Source: AP-15 sp963747735 (GTDB lineage Bacteria > Pseudomonadota > Alphaproteobacteria > ATCC43930 > CGMCC-115725). Taken from it: a stretch of 47,816 bases of DNA. Location of the stretch: contig CAVVGE010000002.1 in the NCBI GenBank assembly GCA_963747735.1, positions 1-47,816 on the forward strand, written 5' to 3'. Shown in pieces: positions 35,980 to 44,967 of the stretch. The notes beneath the pieces were generated by a model. That model searched no databases and was not told the origin of the DNA. It was given only the letters and a program-made list of their open reading frames with translations. The translations under genes and the position numbers were made by a program. Each line of letters begins with the position of its first letter. Position 1 is the stretch's first letter.

Positions 35980-36786
35980 ATGTCGGAACCTCGCGAGACG
36001 GCAGGCGGACTCTTCCGCGCCGGCAACCTCGACGCGGCGATCACGGCCGCGAATGCCGGTGTGCGCAACAATCCGACCGATCTCGGCAACCGCATCCTGC
36101 TCGCCGAATTACTACTCTTCGCCGGCAACCTCGATCGCGCCGATGTGATCCTCGATGCGGCGGTTCGGATCGATCCGACCGCGGCGATCGCGGTCGCCGA
36201 ATTTCGCCAGCTGATCCGCGCCGAGACCGCGCGGCGCCAGCTGCGCCGCGACGGCCGCGTGCCGGAGTTCATCGGCGAACCGACGCCGGCGCTGCGCGCA
36301 CTGCTCGCCGCACTCGTCGCCTTGCGCGCCGGTGATCGCGATGGCGCCGCCCGCAGTGCCGCAGAGGCCGAGACCTTGCGCCCGCACGCGCCGGGCCGCG
36401 CCGGCGATGCGCCGTTCGACGATTGCCGCGACGCCGACGATCTCGGTGCCGGTCTGTTTGAGGTGCTGACGACGACCGGCAAATATTTCTGGATCTCGAC
36501 CGAGCGGGTGGTCAGCGTCGAGTTTCACGCACCGCACCGGCCGCGCGATCTCTTTTGGCGCCGCGCCAGCCTTTCGGTCGCCGCTGGACCGGACGGCGAT
36601 GTCTATCTTCCTGTCATCTACGATACGCTCGAACCTGGGCTCGCCGACACGCTTCGCCTCGGCCGCACGACCGACTGGGTCGGTCCGGAAGACGGGCTGG
36701 TGCTCGGGCTCGGCCAGCGGATGTTTCTCGTCGGCGACGAGGCGCGCAACGTCATGGATCTGACGACGCTGCGCTTCGACCAATGA
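35980..36786 (+). CDS. tagJ: TagJ/ImpE, T6SS accessory protein
   Basis: This 268-residue ImpE/TagJ protein has an N-terminal TPR-like helical part (ETAGGLFRAGNLDAAI, LLAELLLFAGNLDRADVILDAA) and a C-terminal ImpE domain (TTGKYFWISTERVVSVEFHAPHRPRDLFWR, GDVYLPVIYDTL, DWVGPEDGLVLGLGQRMFLVGD). TagJ binds the N-terminus of TssB in other species and may help sheath recycling. Its stop overlaps the tssE start (ATGA). Confidence 0.95.
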   Translation: MSEPRETAGGLFRAGNLDAAITAANAGVRNNPTDLGNRILLAELLLFAGNLDRADVILDAAVRIDPTAAIAVAEFRQLIRAETARRQLRRDGRVPEFIGEPTPALRALLAALVALRAGDRDGAARSAAEAETLRPHAPGRAGDAPFDDCRDADDLGAGLFEVLTTTGKYFWISTERVVSVEFHAPHRPRDLFWRRASLSVAAGPDGDVYLPVIYDTLEPGLADTLRLGRTTDWVGPEDGLVLGLGQRMFLVGDEARNVMDLTTLRFDQ

Positions 36787-37325
36787 GCGAGCGAGCGCCG
36801 CGCGGCAGCGGGCGGCCGCCCGCCCCGATCGCCCAGCTGTCGCTGCTCGATCGGCTCGACGATCAGGAGCCGGAGCGGCTGCGCGACCCGCCGGCGTCCG
36901 CGATCGACAGCCTGACGGCGCTGCGCCGCAGCGTTTGTCGCGACGTCGAGGCGCTGCTCAACAGCCGGCGGCGCTGGCGCTCTTGGCCCGCCCGCTACGG
37001 CGAACTCGCCCTGTCGCCGGTCGGCTACGGCATCGCCGATTTCTCCGCCGGCGCGTTCAACGAAACCGGCCGTCGCGACATGCTGCGCGCTGAGATCGAG
37101 CAGACCATCCGCCGTTTCGAACCCCGGCTGCTGCGAGTCCGCGTCAGCCTCGTCGAGGATGCCGAGCTGCTGGAGCCGACATTGCGGCTGCGCGTCGATG
37201 CGACGTTGCACACCGAGCCGGCACCGGAGCCGATTGCGTTCGACACGCTCGTCGATCCGGTCACGGCGCAGATCGTTGTGCGCCCCGGTGCCGAGCCGGC
37301 CACGCCGGAAGCCCTGCGTGTCTGA
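36783..37325 (+). CDS. tssE: TssE, gp25-like baseplate protein
   Basis: This 180-residue TssE with a gp25/lysozyme-like fold nucleates the sheath on the baseplate. Visible family features are AQLSLLDRLDD near the start, LTALRRSVCRDVEALLNSRRRW, SPVGYGIADF and the conserved IRRFEPRLLRVRVSL with the EPRL motif. It overlaps tagJ by four bases and tssF by eight, so translation is coupled. Confidence 0.95.
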   Translation: MSERAPRGSGRPPAPIAQLSLLDRLDDQEPERLRDPPASAIDSLTALRRSVCRDVEALLNSRRRWRSWPARYGELALSPVGYGIADFSAGAFNETGRRDMLRAEIEQTIRRFEPRLLRVRVSLVEDAELLEPTLRLRVDATLHTEPAPEPIAFDTLVDPVTAQIVVRPGAEPATPEALRV

Positions 37326-39141
37326 CGCGCTCTTACCCTATTACGATCGCGAGCTGAATGCGATCCGCCGTCTCGCGGCGGAGTTTGCGGCCGCACACCC
37401 GAAGATCGCGGGCCGACTGCGGCTCGCGCCGGACAGCGTCGACGACCCGCATGTCGCCCGGCTGTTGGAAGGGGTCGCATTTCTCGCCGCCCGCGTGCAG
37501 CACCGGCTCGACGACGAATTTCCCGAGATCACCGACGCGCTGCTGGGCGTCCTCTATCCACATTATCTCGCGCCCGTTCCATCCGCGGCGATCGTGCAGC
37601 TGCGGCCGCAAGCGGATCTGGCGGTGCCGGTTCAGCTGCCGGCCGGCCTTGCCGTCGAAACCGAGCCGGTGCATGGCGAGCCGTGCCGCTTTCGCACCGC
37701 CTGGCCGGTCACCTTGTGGCCGGTCAGGATCGACAGTGCGCGGCTCTCGGGTTTACCGCTCGTCGTCCCGCCGAACCCGCTCGCTGCCGGCGCTGCCGCC
37801 GTGCTGCGGATTGTTCTCGACTGCACGTCGCCGGATTTGGGCTTTGCCCGCCTCGGTCTCGATCGCCTGCGCCTGTTTCTGCGCGGCCCGGCCAATGTCG
37901 CCCTGCCGCTCTACGAGTTGATCTGCAGCCACACGCTCGGCGTGGCCTATGCCGAAGGCCCGGGCGACGCCGCCGCCACACTCTTACCGGCAAGTGCGAT
38001 CGAGCCCGCCGGATTTACCCCGGAAGAGGCGCTGTTGCCGTGGCCGGCCCGCAGCTTCTCCGGGTTTCGCCTGCTGACCGAATATTTCGCGTTTCCGGAA
38101 AAATTCCTGTTCGTCGATCTGACGCGGTTGGACGGCAAGACGCTGCTGCTCGAACGCGGCCACCTCGAAATCTTTCTCTATCTCGACCGGGCGGCGCCGG
38201 AGCTCGAACGCGTGGTCGCCGCCGAGAATTTCGCCCTCGGCTGCACGCCGATCGTGAACTTGTTCCCGCAGCATTGCGAGCCGATCGTCCTCGATCATAC
38301 CGATACCGAATACCGGCTCGTTGCCGACGCGCGCCGTCCGGCGGCGCTCGAAGTGTGGCAGGTCGAGCGGGTGCGCGAGAGCGGGCCGGACGGCACCGCA
38401 CGCCCGTGGCGCCCGTTCTATCGCCTGACCCATGGCGACCCGGACGGCAACCGGCCCGGCGGCTTTTATCATCAGCAGCGCCGCGACGCGCCGTCGCCGC
38501 TCAGCGGCAGCGAAGTCTACCTCGCCCCCTACGATCCCGGGTTCGATCCGCGGTCCGACGCCGAAACCGTGCTGTCGGTCGATGCGCTGTGCTGCAACCG
38601 CGATCTGCCCAGCGCCATCCAGTTTGGCGGCGGCCACCCCGAATTGCGCTTTGTCGAGGGTTCGGCCGCGGTCTCCGCCGTCCTTTGTCTGACGCCGCCG
38701 ACGCCGACATTGCGCCGGCCGCTGCGCGAGCGGCAATTCTGGCAGCTCGTTTCGCACCTCTCGCTGGGCCACCTCTCGGTGGTCGGCGGGGCCGCGGGCG
38801 CGGCCGCACTGCGCGAGGTCCTGCGGCTCTACGATCTCAAGGATTTGGCAGAGAGCCGCGCCGCTATAGCGGCGCTCGTCGCCGTCTCGGCGGCGCCGGG
38901 GACCGCCCGGGTTCCGGGCGCTCGGGCCGGCGCCTTTTGCCGCGGGCTCGATGTCGCGCTCGAATTCGAAGAGCAATCCTGGCGGGATGGCGGGCTCTAT
39001 CTGCTCGCCGCCGTGCTCGACCGGTTTCTCGCCTTGCACGCGACGGTGAACTCCTTCGTCCGCACCGCCGTCGTGCTGCGCGGCCGCAGCGGTCGCGTCG
39101 CGGCATGGCCGCCGCGCGCCGGCATGCGCGTGCTGCTCTGA
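37318..39141 (+). CDS. tssF: TssF, baseplate protein
   Basis: The 607 residues are the usual TssF/ImpG length. It starts at a GTG inside the end of tssE, giving SDALLPYYDRELNAIRRLAAEFAAAHPKIAGRL, a diagnostic N-terminus. Further features are DPHVARLLEGVAFLAARVQHRLDDEFPEITDALLGVLYPHYLAPVPS, GFRLLTEYFAFPEKFLFVDL and LNEFV-type C-terminal sequences. It forms the TssF2-TssG wedge with the next gene, whose ATG overlaps its stop by one base (TGATG). Confidence 0.95.
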   Translation: MSDALLPYYDRELNAIRRLAAEFAAAHPKIAGRLRLAPDSVDDPHVARLLEGVAFLAARVQHRLDDEFPEITDALLGVLYPHYLAPVPSAAIVQLRPQADLAVPVQLPAGLAVETEPVHGEPCRFRTAWPVTLWPVRIDSARLSGLPLVVPPNPLAAGAAAVLRIVLDCTSPDLGFARLGLDRLRLFLRGPANVALPLYELICSHTLGVAYAEGPGDAAATLLPASAIEPAGFTPEEALLPWPARSFSGFRLLTEYFAFPEKFLFVDLTRLDGKTLLLERGHLEIFLYLDRAAPELERVVAAENFALGCTPIVNLFPQHCEPIVLDHTDTEYRLVADARRPAALEVWQVERVRESGPDGTARPWRPFYRLTHGDPDGNRPGGFYHQQRRDAPSPLSGSEVYLAPYDPGFDPRSDAETVLSVDALCCNRDLPSAIQFGGGHPELRFVEGSAAVSAVLCLTPPTPTLRRPLRERQFWQLVSHLSLGHLSVVGGAAGAAALREVLRLYDLKDLAESRAAIAALVAVSAAPGTARVPGARAGAFCRGLDVALEFEEQSWRDGGLYLLAAVLDRFLALHATVNSFVRTAVVLRGRSGRVAAWPPRAGMRVLL

Positions 39142-40217
39142 TGGCGGCGCTGTCGCCTTTTGCCCGACTTTTCCGCGAACCGCGGCGGTTTCGCTTCGAT
39201 GCTGCAGTGCGGGTGCTGGCGGCCGCGGCGAGGACCGCCGATCTGGCCGCAGCGGCACGCTTCCGCTCGCCGCCGGGCCTCGCCTACCCGCCGGCCGACA
39301 TTCTGTCGGTCGCACCGGCCGCCGACGGCCAGCCGCCGGAAGTCGCGGCCGGCGGGATCGGACTGACCGGCGTCGCCGGCGTGCTGCCGCGACCCTTTAC
39401 CGAGCTGGTGACCGCGGCATCGCGGCGCCGGTCGCCGGCGATGCACGACTTCATCGACATGCTGGCGCACCGCTTTGTCGCGTGTTTTGCTGCCGCCGGC
39501 GCGAAATACCGCCTCAATCGCGTCGCCGAGACGGCCGTCGCCAGTGACGCCGCGGGGCCCGCATCGGCGCTTGACCGCGCGAGCGAGGCATTGCTCGCCG
39601 TCACCGGCTATGCGACCCCCGATCTCGCGTCGCGGCTCGCCGTCGGCGTCGAACCGCTGCTGCACTATGCCGGTCTCTTTGCAAGCCGGCCGCGCTCGGC
39701 CGAAAAGCTCGGCGCCCTCGTTTCGGATTGGCTCGGCCGCAAGGTCGAGATCGTGCAATTTGTCGGCGCCTGGCTGCCGCTGCCGCCGGACCAGCGCACC
39801 GCGCTGGCCGCGGGCCGCAAGCCGGGCAATTGGAACCGGCTCGGCGTCGATGCCGCGATCGGCGTTCGCGCCTGGGATCTCCACGCCCGCATCATCTTGC
39901 GCATCGGACCGCTCGATCTTGCGGCGTTTGCCGCGCTGCTGCCCGACCGGGCGGGTCTGCAGCGCCTCGTCTCGCTGGTGCGCGCCTTTCTCGGTTTCGA
40001 GATCGCTTTTGCGGTCAATCCGGTGCTGGCCGGCCCCGAGGTGCCGCCGCTGCGGCTCGACCCCGCCGCCGACCCGGCGCCGCGCCTCGGCTGGAATTCA
40101 TGGATCCCGGCGCCTGAGGGTCTGCCGCTGGGCCTACGGCGTGCCGATGCCGGTGACGCCTTGTTCGAGGCGGAGACCGTCGAGGCCGCGGCGGCCGCCG
40201 GAACGGCTCGTCGGTGA
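39141..40217 (+). CDS. tssG: TssG, baseplate protein
   Basis: This 358-residue TssG/ImpH protein has family features RFRFDAAVRVLAAAA, RFRSPPGLAYPPADILSV, GLTGVAGVLPRPFTELV, MHDFIDMLAHRFVACF and LLHYAGLFASRPRSAEKLGALVSDWLG. The C-terminus has RLGWNSWIPAPEG. It joins two TssF copies in the wedge. The end overlaps the GTG of the methyltransferase gene by four bases, so that gene belongs to the operon. Confidence 0.95.
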   Translation: MAALSPFARLFREPRRFRFDAAVRVLAAAARTADLAAAARFRSPPGLAYPPADILSVAPAADGQPPEVAAGGIGLTGVAGVLPRPFTELVTAASRRRSPAMHDFIDMLAHRFVACFAAAGAKYRLNRVAETAVASDAAGPASALDRASEALLAVTGYATPDLASRLAVGVEPLLHYAGLFASRPRSAEKLGALVSDWLGRKVEIVQFVGAWLPLPPDQRTALAAGRKPGNWNRLGVDAAIGVRAWDLHARIILRIGPLDLAAFAALLPDRAGLQRLVSLVRAFLGFEIAFAVNPVLAGPEVPPLRLDPAADPAPRLGWNSWIPAPEGLPLGLRRADAGDALFEAETVEAAAAAGTARR

Positions 40218-41753
40218 CGCCGCAGAGCGGGCGCTGGGGCGGCGGCTACGTCACCGACACGCCGTATGTGCCCGGCTATTACCGGGACCAGTCGCCGCTG
40301 CACCTCAATCTCGCCTGCCTCCTCGGCGGGTTTGCCGGTCTCGACCTCGGTCCAGGGCGGCGACTTTGTTATCTCGAACTCGGCTGCGGCCAGGGTTTTG
40401 TGACACTGGCGCTAGCCGCCTGCAATCCGGCCTGGACCGTGATCGGCGTCGACTTCAATCCGGCCCATATTGCCGCGGCGCGCGAATTCGCCGCCACGGC
40501 CCGCATCGCCAACGCCCGGTTTATCGAAGCGGATCTCGCCACACTCGCGACGGAGTTCGGCTGTGGACGACATCCCGGAAGTCGATGTCGCGAGCCTGCA
40601 CGGCTTGTGGAGCTGGGTGACGGATGCGGTTCGGGCCGGCATCGTCCGGCTGCTGGCCCGCAAGATCCGGCCGGGCGGCGTCGTGCATGTCAGCTACAAC
40701 GCGCTGCCCGCCTGGCAGGGTGCCCTCGGCATGCAGCGCCTGGTGCACGCCGCCGGCAAACAGCTCGCCGCGCCGAGCGGGCGACAGGCCGAAGCCGGCT
40801 TCGAGATCGTCCGGTTGCTTGCCGAGGCAGCGGCCCACCATCTGGGCGGCAACCCTTTTGTCGCTTCGCTGATCGACTCTGCTGGACATGCCCCGCTCGC
40901 CTATCTCGCGCATGAATACATGAACGACGCGTGGCGGCCGGCCTTTCATACCGATGTCGTTGCCGCCTTCGCCGAGGCAAAGCTCGATTGGGTTGCTTCG
41001 GCGCAGCTCCTCGAAAACTTCTCGGCGCTGATGCTCTCCGAGGAGGTGCGCACCGTATCAGCCCGGTTCGACGACCCGCTGCTGCGTGAGCTGATCAAGG
41101 ACATGTGCCTGACGCGCGGTCTGCGCCGAGATGTCTTCATACGCGGCGCGCGCCGTCTCCCGCCACGGGAGCGGGATGCAAAGCTCGGCGAGGTGGTCCT
41201 GGGTCTCGCTTGTCCAGCGGCACGATTTACCTGGGATTTTGAGGTGCCGTTCGGCCGCGCGGCGCTCGAGCGCGACTTTTTCGGCCCGATCGTCGATGCG
41301 CTGGCGCAAGGCCCGCGGCCGGTGGGCGAACTGCTGGCGCTGCCGGAACTGCCGCGACGCGACAATCCCGGCGAACTCGTCGGCATGCTGGTCGGCACCG
41401 ATCAGGCGTTGCCGCTGCTGGCACCGCCAGGCGAACCCGACACGCGCATTCGACATTTCAACGCCGCCGCAGCGGGGCATTTTGTGCGACCCGAGAATCT
41501 GAACCGCGGCATCGCGCTTGCCGCAAGCGGCGGCGCCCCAGTGCCGTGCACGATGCTCGATCTGTTTGTCGCGGCGCGCCTCGACGACGCGCAACCGCCC
41601 GACCCCGCCGCCTGGGCGGCAAGCCTAGGCGCCGGACACCCCGAGGACGAACAGCAGCGGCTCCGCGCCCATATCGATCGCCTGATCGCCGAACAGGCAC
41701 CGCTCTGGCGCCAGCTCGGCGCCCTGGCTCTGCCGCCGCGCACACTCCGCTGA
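40214..41753 (+). pseudogene. SAM-dependent methyltransferase with regulatory domain (one apparent frameshift)
   Basis: Joined across a frame change near 40560 this is a class I methyltransferase of about 512 residues. The N-terminal part has DTPYVPGYYRDQSPLHLNLACLL and the SAM-binding motif YLELGCGQGFVTLALAACNP with the acidic GVDFNP. After the shift, DVASLHGLWSWVTDAVR and GGVVHVSYNALPAWQG continue the fold, followed by a methyltransferase regulatory domain up to 41753. Its reading frame begins inside tssG, so it is expressed with the baseplate genes. The target is unknown; a T6SS component or effector could be methylated. The frameshift may be an assembly error. Confidence 0.8.
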
Positions 41754-41785
41754 GCGGCGAAGGGCGTCGTGCTATATAGGGGGCA

Positions 41786-43534
41786 ATGCCCGATACGGAT
41801 TTTTCCTCGCCGCAGCCGGACGACGACGCGACCCGTCTGATGACGGGCGGGGTGGCGGCGCCGGCCGTCCTGCGGCCGGGGACGGTGGTGGGCAACACCT
41901 ACGTCATCGAGGCTCTGCTCGGCCGCGGCGGTATGGGCGAAGTCTACCGGGCCAAGCATATCGAGCTCGGTACCGAGCATGCGATCAAGATCATCCTGCC
42001 GAGCTTTGCCAACGATCCGCAAATCATGCACCTGCTTCGTGAAGAAGCGCGCAAGCTCGGCCGGATCAACAACGCGGCGATCGTCGATTACGAGGGGTTT
42101 TTTCGCGACGAACACGGCTTGCATTATCTCGTCACCGAATTCGTGCACGGCGAGTCCCTGGAACAAATCCTGCGACGGCGGCGCCTAGAGGCGGAGGAAG
42201 TGCTGCGGCTGCGCGACCGCCTGGCGCTCGGCCTTGCGGCGGCGCATGAGATGGACATCGTCCACCGCGACGTATCGCCGGAAAACATCCTGCTCCCCCA
42301 AGGCAACATCGACCACGCCAAGTTGATCGATTTCGGCATCGCCAAATCGATGGAGGCGGCGGGCGCGACCCTAATCGGCAACACCTTTGCCGGCAAATAT
42401 TCGTTTGCCTCGCCCGAGCAGGTCGGGCTCTACGGCGGCGCGGTCGATCTGCGATCGGATATCTACAGTCTCGGCCTCGTCCTTGCCGCCGCAGCGATCG
42501 GTTTTGGCAAAAAGCTCGACATGGGCAACTCACCGGCGACGGTGCTCGCTGCCCGGCAGAGCGTCCCCGATCTCGGCGATGTCCCGGCGTCGCTGCGGCC
42601 CGTTATCGCGCCGATGCTCGAGCCGCGGCCCGACGACCGGCCGCCCTCGATGCGCGCGCTGCTGACCTATCAGAGTGGCGGAGCCCGAAAACCTGCACCC
42701 GAGGTTCGGCACGGCCCCGGCGGATCGTCGCGGCGGCGCGCGATGCTGGCGGTGACCGTGGTCGCTGCGCTGGCCGTCCTGGCCGGGTCGGCGCTGCTGG
42801 CGCTCCGCGAATTGCGGCCGCCGCCTTCCGTGGCGGCATTGCGCGCCGCGCTCACCATGGCGACCACCGGATACCAGTGCGCTTCGCTCGACTACGCCGT
42901 CGGTCCCGATAGCGCGGTCCGAATTTCGGGTTATGTGGCCAATCGCGACGACATCGCACAGCTGCGCCGGGTGGTCGGCACGATCCACGGCGTCGCCAAG
43001 CTCGATTTTGCGGTGCAGCTCCGGATCTGGCCTTATTGCGCGGTGCTGGGGATGCTGCACGGTCTGCTCGCGCATCCGCCGCGCGGCGCCGCCAGCCTCG
43101 CGCTGCTGCCGACAAGCGACGCGGCGCATCTCGGAGACCCGCTCGTCGTCGATCTGCGCACTCCGAGCTTCGACGGCTATGTCTATGTCGATTATTTCGA
43201 TTCCGAGGGACAGGTGCTGCATCTTTTCCCGAACAGTCGGGACCGGCTCAATTTTCGGCCGGCGCGCAATCACCTGATCCTCGGCCGTCCGCCCTTTGGG
43301 CGATGCTGGGTGCTGGGCGGCAGCACCGGCGAGCAGCTCGTTACCATGATCGCCTCTGGCACGCCGCTGCTCCGCGACCCGCGGCCCGAGGTCGAGGACG
43401 CCCGCAGCTATCTGGCGAGCCTGTCCCAGGCCGTCGGCGGGCTGGCGCCGAGCAACGCCGCCGCCGCGCTGCGTTTCTTTCTGCTGCAGGCGGCGGTGCC
43501 CGGCGCATCGCCGCAAGTCGGCTGTCGTTCGTGA
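41786..43534 (+). CDS. ppkA: PpkA-type transmembrane Ser/Thr kinase with BON-like and DUF4384-like periplasmic part
   Basis: This 582-residue protein has a cytoplasmic kinase domain at residues ~38-290: LLGRGGMGEVYRA, K68 (AIKII), HRD 160-162 in HRDVSPEN, DFG 182-184 and SFASPEQ. A single transmembrane helix lies at ~320-341 (LAVTVVAALAVLAGSALLAL). The periplasmic part starts with a BON-like segment (~349-420) and ends with a DUF4384-type domain (VYVDYFDSEGQVLHLFPNS). PpkA phosphorylates TagH in known systems and is switched by periplasmic signals. The same periplasmic architecture appears in the Sel1 protein at 3779-5147. It is the last gene of the tssA operon. Confidence 0.88.
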   Translation: MPDTDFSSPQPDDDATRLMTGGVAAPAVLRPGTVVGNTYVIEALLGRGGMGEVYRAKHIELGTEHAIKIILPSFANDPQIMHLLREEARKLGRINNAAIVDYEGFFRDEHGLHYLVTEFVHGESLEQILRRRRLEAEEVLRLRDRLALGLAAAHEMDIVHRDVSPENILLPQGNIDHAKLIDFGIAKSMEAAGATLIGNTFAGKYSFASPEQVGLYGGAVDLRSDIYSLGLVLAAAAIGFGKKLDMGNSPATVLAARQSVPDLGDVPASLRPVIAPMLEPRPDDRPPSMRALLTYQSGGARKPAPEVRHGPGGSSRRRAMLAVTVVAALAVLAGSALLALRELRPPPSVAALRAALTMATTGYQCASLDYAVGPDSAVRISGYVANRDDIAQLRRVVGTIHGVAKLDFAVQLRIWPYCAVLGMLHGLLAHPPRGAASLALLPTSDAAHLGDPLVVDLRTPSFDGYVYVDYFDSEGQVLHLFPNSRDRLNFRPARNHLILGRPPFGRCWVLGGSTGEQLVTMIASGTPLLRDPRPEVEDARSYLASLSQAVGGLAPSNAAAALRFFLLQAAVPGASPQVGCRS

Positions 43535-43559
43535 CGCCGCGGCGTTGTCGTCGCCGTCG

Positions 43560-43980
43560 TCAGCTGCCGAGGTTGATCACGACGACCCGCCGGTTTTCCC
43601 GGGCATAGGGATCGGCCGGGTTGACCGGCTCGCTGGGTCCCTTGCCGACGGCCTGCAAACGCGCAGGCGCAACGCGCTCTTCGTGCACGAGATAATCTTT
43701 GACGGCGTCGGCGCGGCGCTGCGACAGCACCTGTTGTATTGCCATCAGTGGGATCGCGTTGCCCGAGACGATCGTCCAATGGTCACCAGCAGGCCATGCG
43801 CACTGGCGCGGAAAAAGGCGCGGGCAAGGCCGGACAGGCTGTCGCCGGTGCGAGCGTCGCGAGCAGCACGATCCGGTAGCGTGTGGGTCGGCGGCGAGCA
43901 GACAAGAATCGACCGATTGCTGCCGATAGTTGTCGAAACCGAGCAAATTCCGAATTGTCCAAATTTCCCTTTGAATTCAA
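43560..43980 (-). pseudogene. OmpA-family protein remnant
   Basis: The C-terminal frame has LSQRRADAVKDYLVHEERVAPARLQAVGKGPSEPVNPADPYARENRRVVVINLG, the last half of an OmpA-like peptidoglycan-binding domain ending at 43560. A second frame upstream gives a signal-like segment (TRYRIVLLATLAPATACPAL) but then stops. The first half of the OmpA domain is missing between them, so there is an internal deletion. It ends 26 bases after ppkA on the opposite strand and runs into the repeat at 43890-44105. Confidence 0.6.
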
Positions 43981-44105
43981 GAGCGCGAATTTCTGACGGA
44001 TCGTGGATACGGTGTTTCGAGGTGTGCAGAAAAGGTTTTCGCAGTCAGATCAAAGTGTTATCTTGCACCCGAACGATCGAGTGGGAGTGACCGAGCGTAG
44101 AAATG
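43890..44105. repeat. Right copy of the diverged ~200-bp repeat (island-end type)
   Basis: This is the partner of the repeat at 541-760, in the same orientation and with the same block order and spacing. It includes caaatttccctttgaa (43958-43973) and tctgacgga (43991-43999). Identity looks high in blocks and low between them, which suggests old divergence. It overlaps the 5' part of the OmpA remnant. Confidence 0.6.
44072..44088 (+). other. Putative attachment site, guaA 3'-end type (right copy)
   Basis: This is an exact copy of the 17-bp site at 729-745. Read on +, acg atc gag tgg gag tga gives TIEWE-stop, as at the end of GMP synthase genes. It marks the right-hand limit of the T6SS-bearing segment. 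Confidence 0.55.
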
Positions 44106-44253
44106 GACAGGTATTGGATAGAAGAGGATAGTGCTGACGGTACCGGTCAGTCATTTGGCTTCAATAGCCTCTGAAAGGCTGCGCACCAATCGAAGCGCCC
44201 TTCTTTCCGAAGACAGTGGTTGTTTGCGGTCCTAAGCAGCAGCTTTGTTGAGT
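44106..44253. other. Gap right of the att-like site
   Basis: No gene or RNA is recognised here. The sequence is less GC-rich than the T6SS genes. Confidence 0.35.
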
Positions 44254-44934
44254 TCATGGACGCGGCGGCTTCTGAATATGGAGAAGGTGCCCGGTCTTTG
44301 CCCATAAGGTACAACCGTCCTTGCCTGCGGTGGCGCGAAGCCGCCCGCCCGGAGGAAGGCGCAGCCAGGACTGCGGAGCGAAGCCCTCGACATCTTCGAT
44401 GAATGTGCCTTCGAGCACCAAAAATTCGCCGCCGCCCAGAAGGTCAAGCACTACCGGTACGTTTGGGCGCCAGCGCTCCATCCGTACGTCCTCGTGGTCG
44501 TCACGAAACAGCGTGGCGATTTCGACGCCGGGGCGGCCTTGCAGCGGCGTATATGCTAACGCGCGGGCGTCGCGACGCACCGGTGTGCGGTCTTCCAGAT
44601 CGAACTGCCACAGCTTCACGAAGAGCACGCAGCCTGGGGCGGAACCCGGTGTGTGGCGCGAGGTCGGCGGGTTGCGGACGTAGGACCCGGCCGGGTAATC
44701 ACCATGCTCGTCCTGAAAGGTGCCGTCGAGCACGAGAAACTCCTCACCGCCGCCGTGCGTGTGCGCCGAGAAGCGGCTGGCCGGCGCATAGCGGACGATG
44801 GAGGTCGCCCGCGCCACCTCGTCGCCGATGCGATCGAGCATCCGCCTGTCGACCCCGGCGATCGGCGAGGCGACCCAGGGAAGCTGCGCAGCATGGACCG
44901 CCACGCGCTGTGAGAAATCGGCGTTCAGTTCCAT
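44254..44934 (-). CDS. ChrR-type cupin protein (two cupin modules)
   Basis: This 226-residue protein resembles the cupin part of ChrR anti-sigma factors, but without the zinc-binding N-terminal domain. The first module keeps metal-ligand residues (FSAHTHGGGEEFLVLDGTFQDEHG, then RNPPTSRHTPGS). The second (FLVLEGTFIEDVEGFAPQSW) lacks the HxH and probably binds no metal. The ATG at 44934 is used; a TTG at 44937 would add one residue. Its role is unknown; related proteins respond to oxidants or act on small molecules. It lies next to a broken AraC gene. Confidence 0.8.
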   Translation of the reverse strand: MELNADFSQRVAVHAAQLPWVASPIAGVDRRMLDRIGDEVARATSIVRYAPASRFSAHTHGGGEEFLVLDGTFQDEHGDYPAGSYVRNPPTSRHTPGSAPGCVLFVKLWQFDLEDRTPVRRDARALAYTPLQGRPGVEIATLFRDDHEDVRMERWRPNVPVVLDLLGGGEFLVLEGTFIEDVEGFAPQSWLRLPPGGRLRATAGKDGCTLWAKTGHLLHIQKPPRP

Positions 44935-44967
44935 CAAAGCCTCGTCCGGATATCTACCGCGATCACG

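Noticed and set aside
37683..40217. 844-codon + frame that overlaps tssF and ends as tssG
   Set aside because: Only the part from 39141 is TssG. Upstream of that it is an out-of-frame reading of tssF and does not indicate a fused protein.
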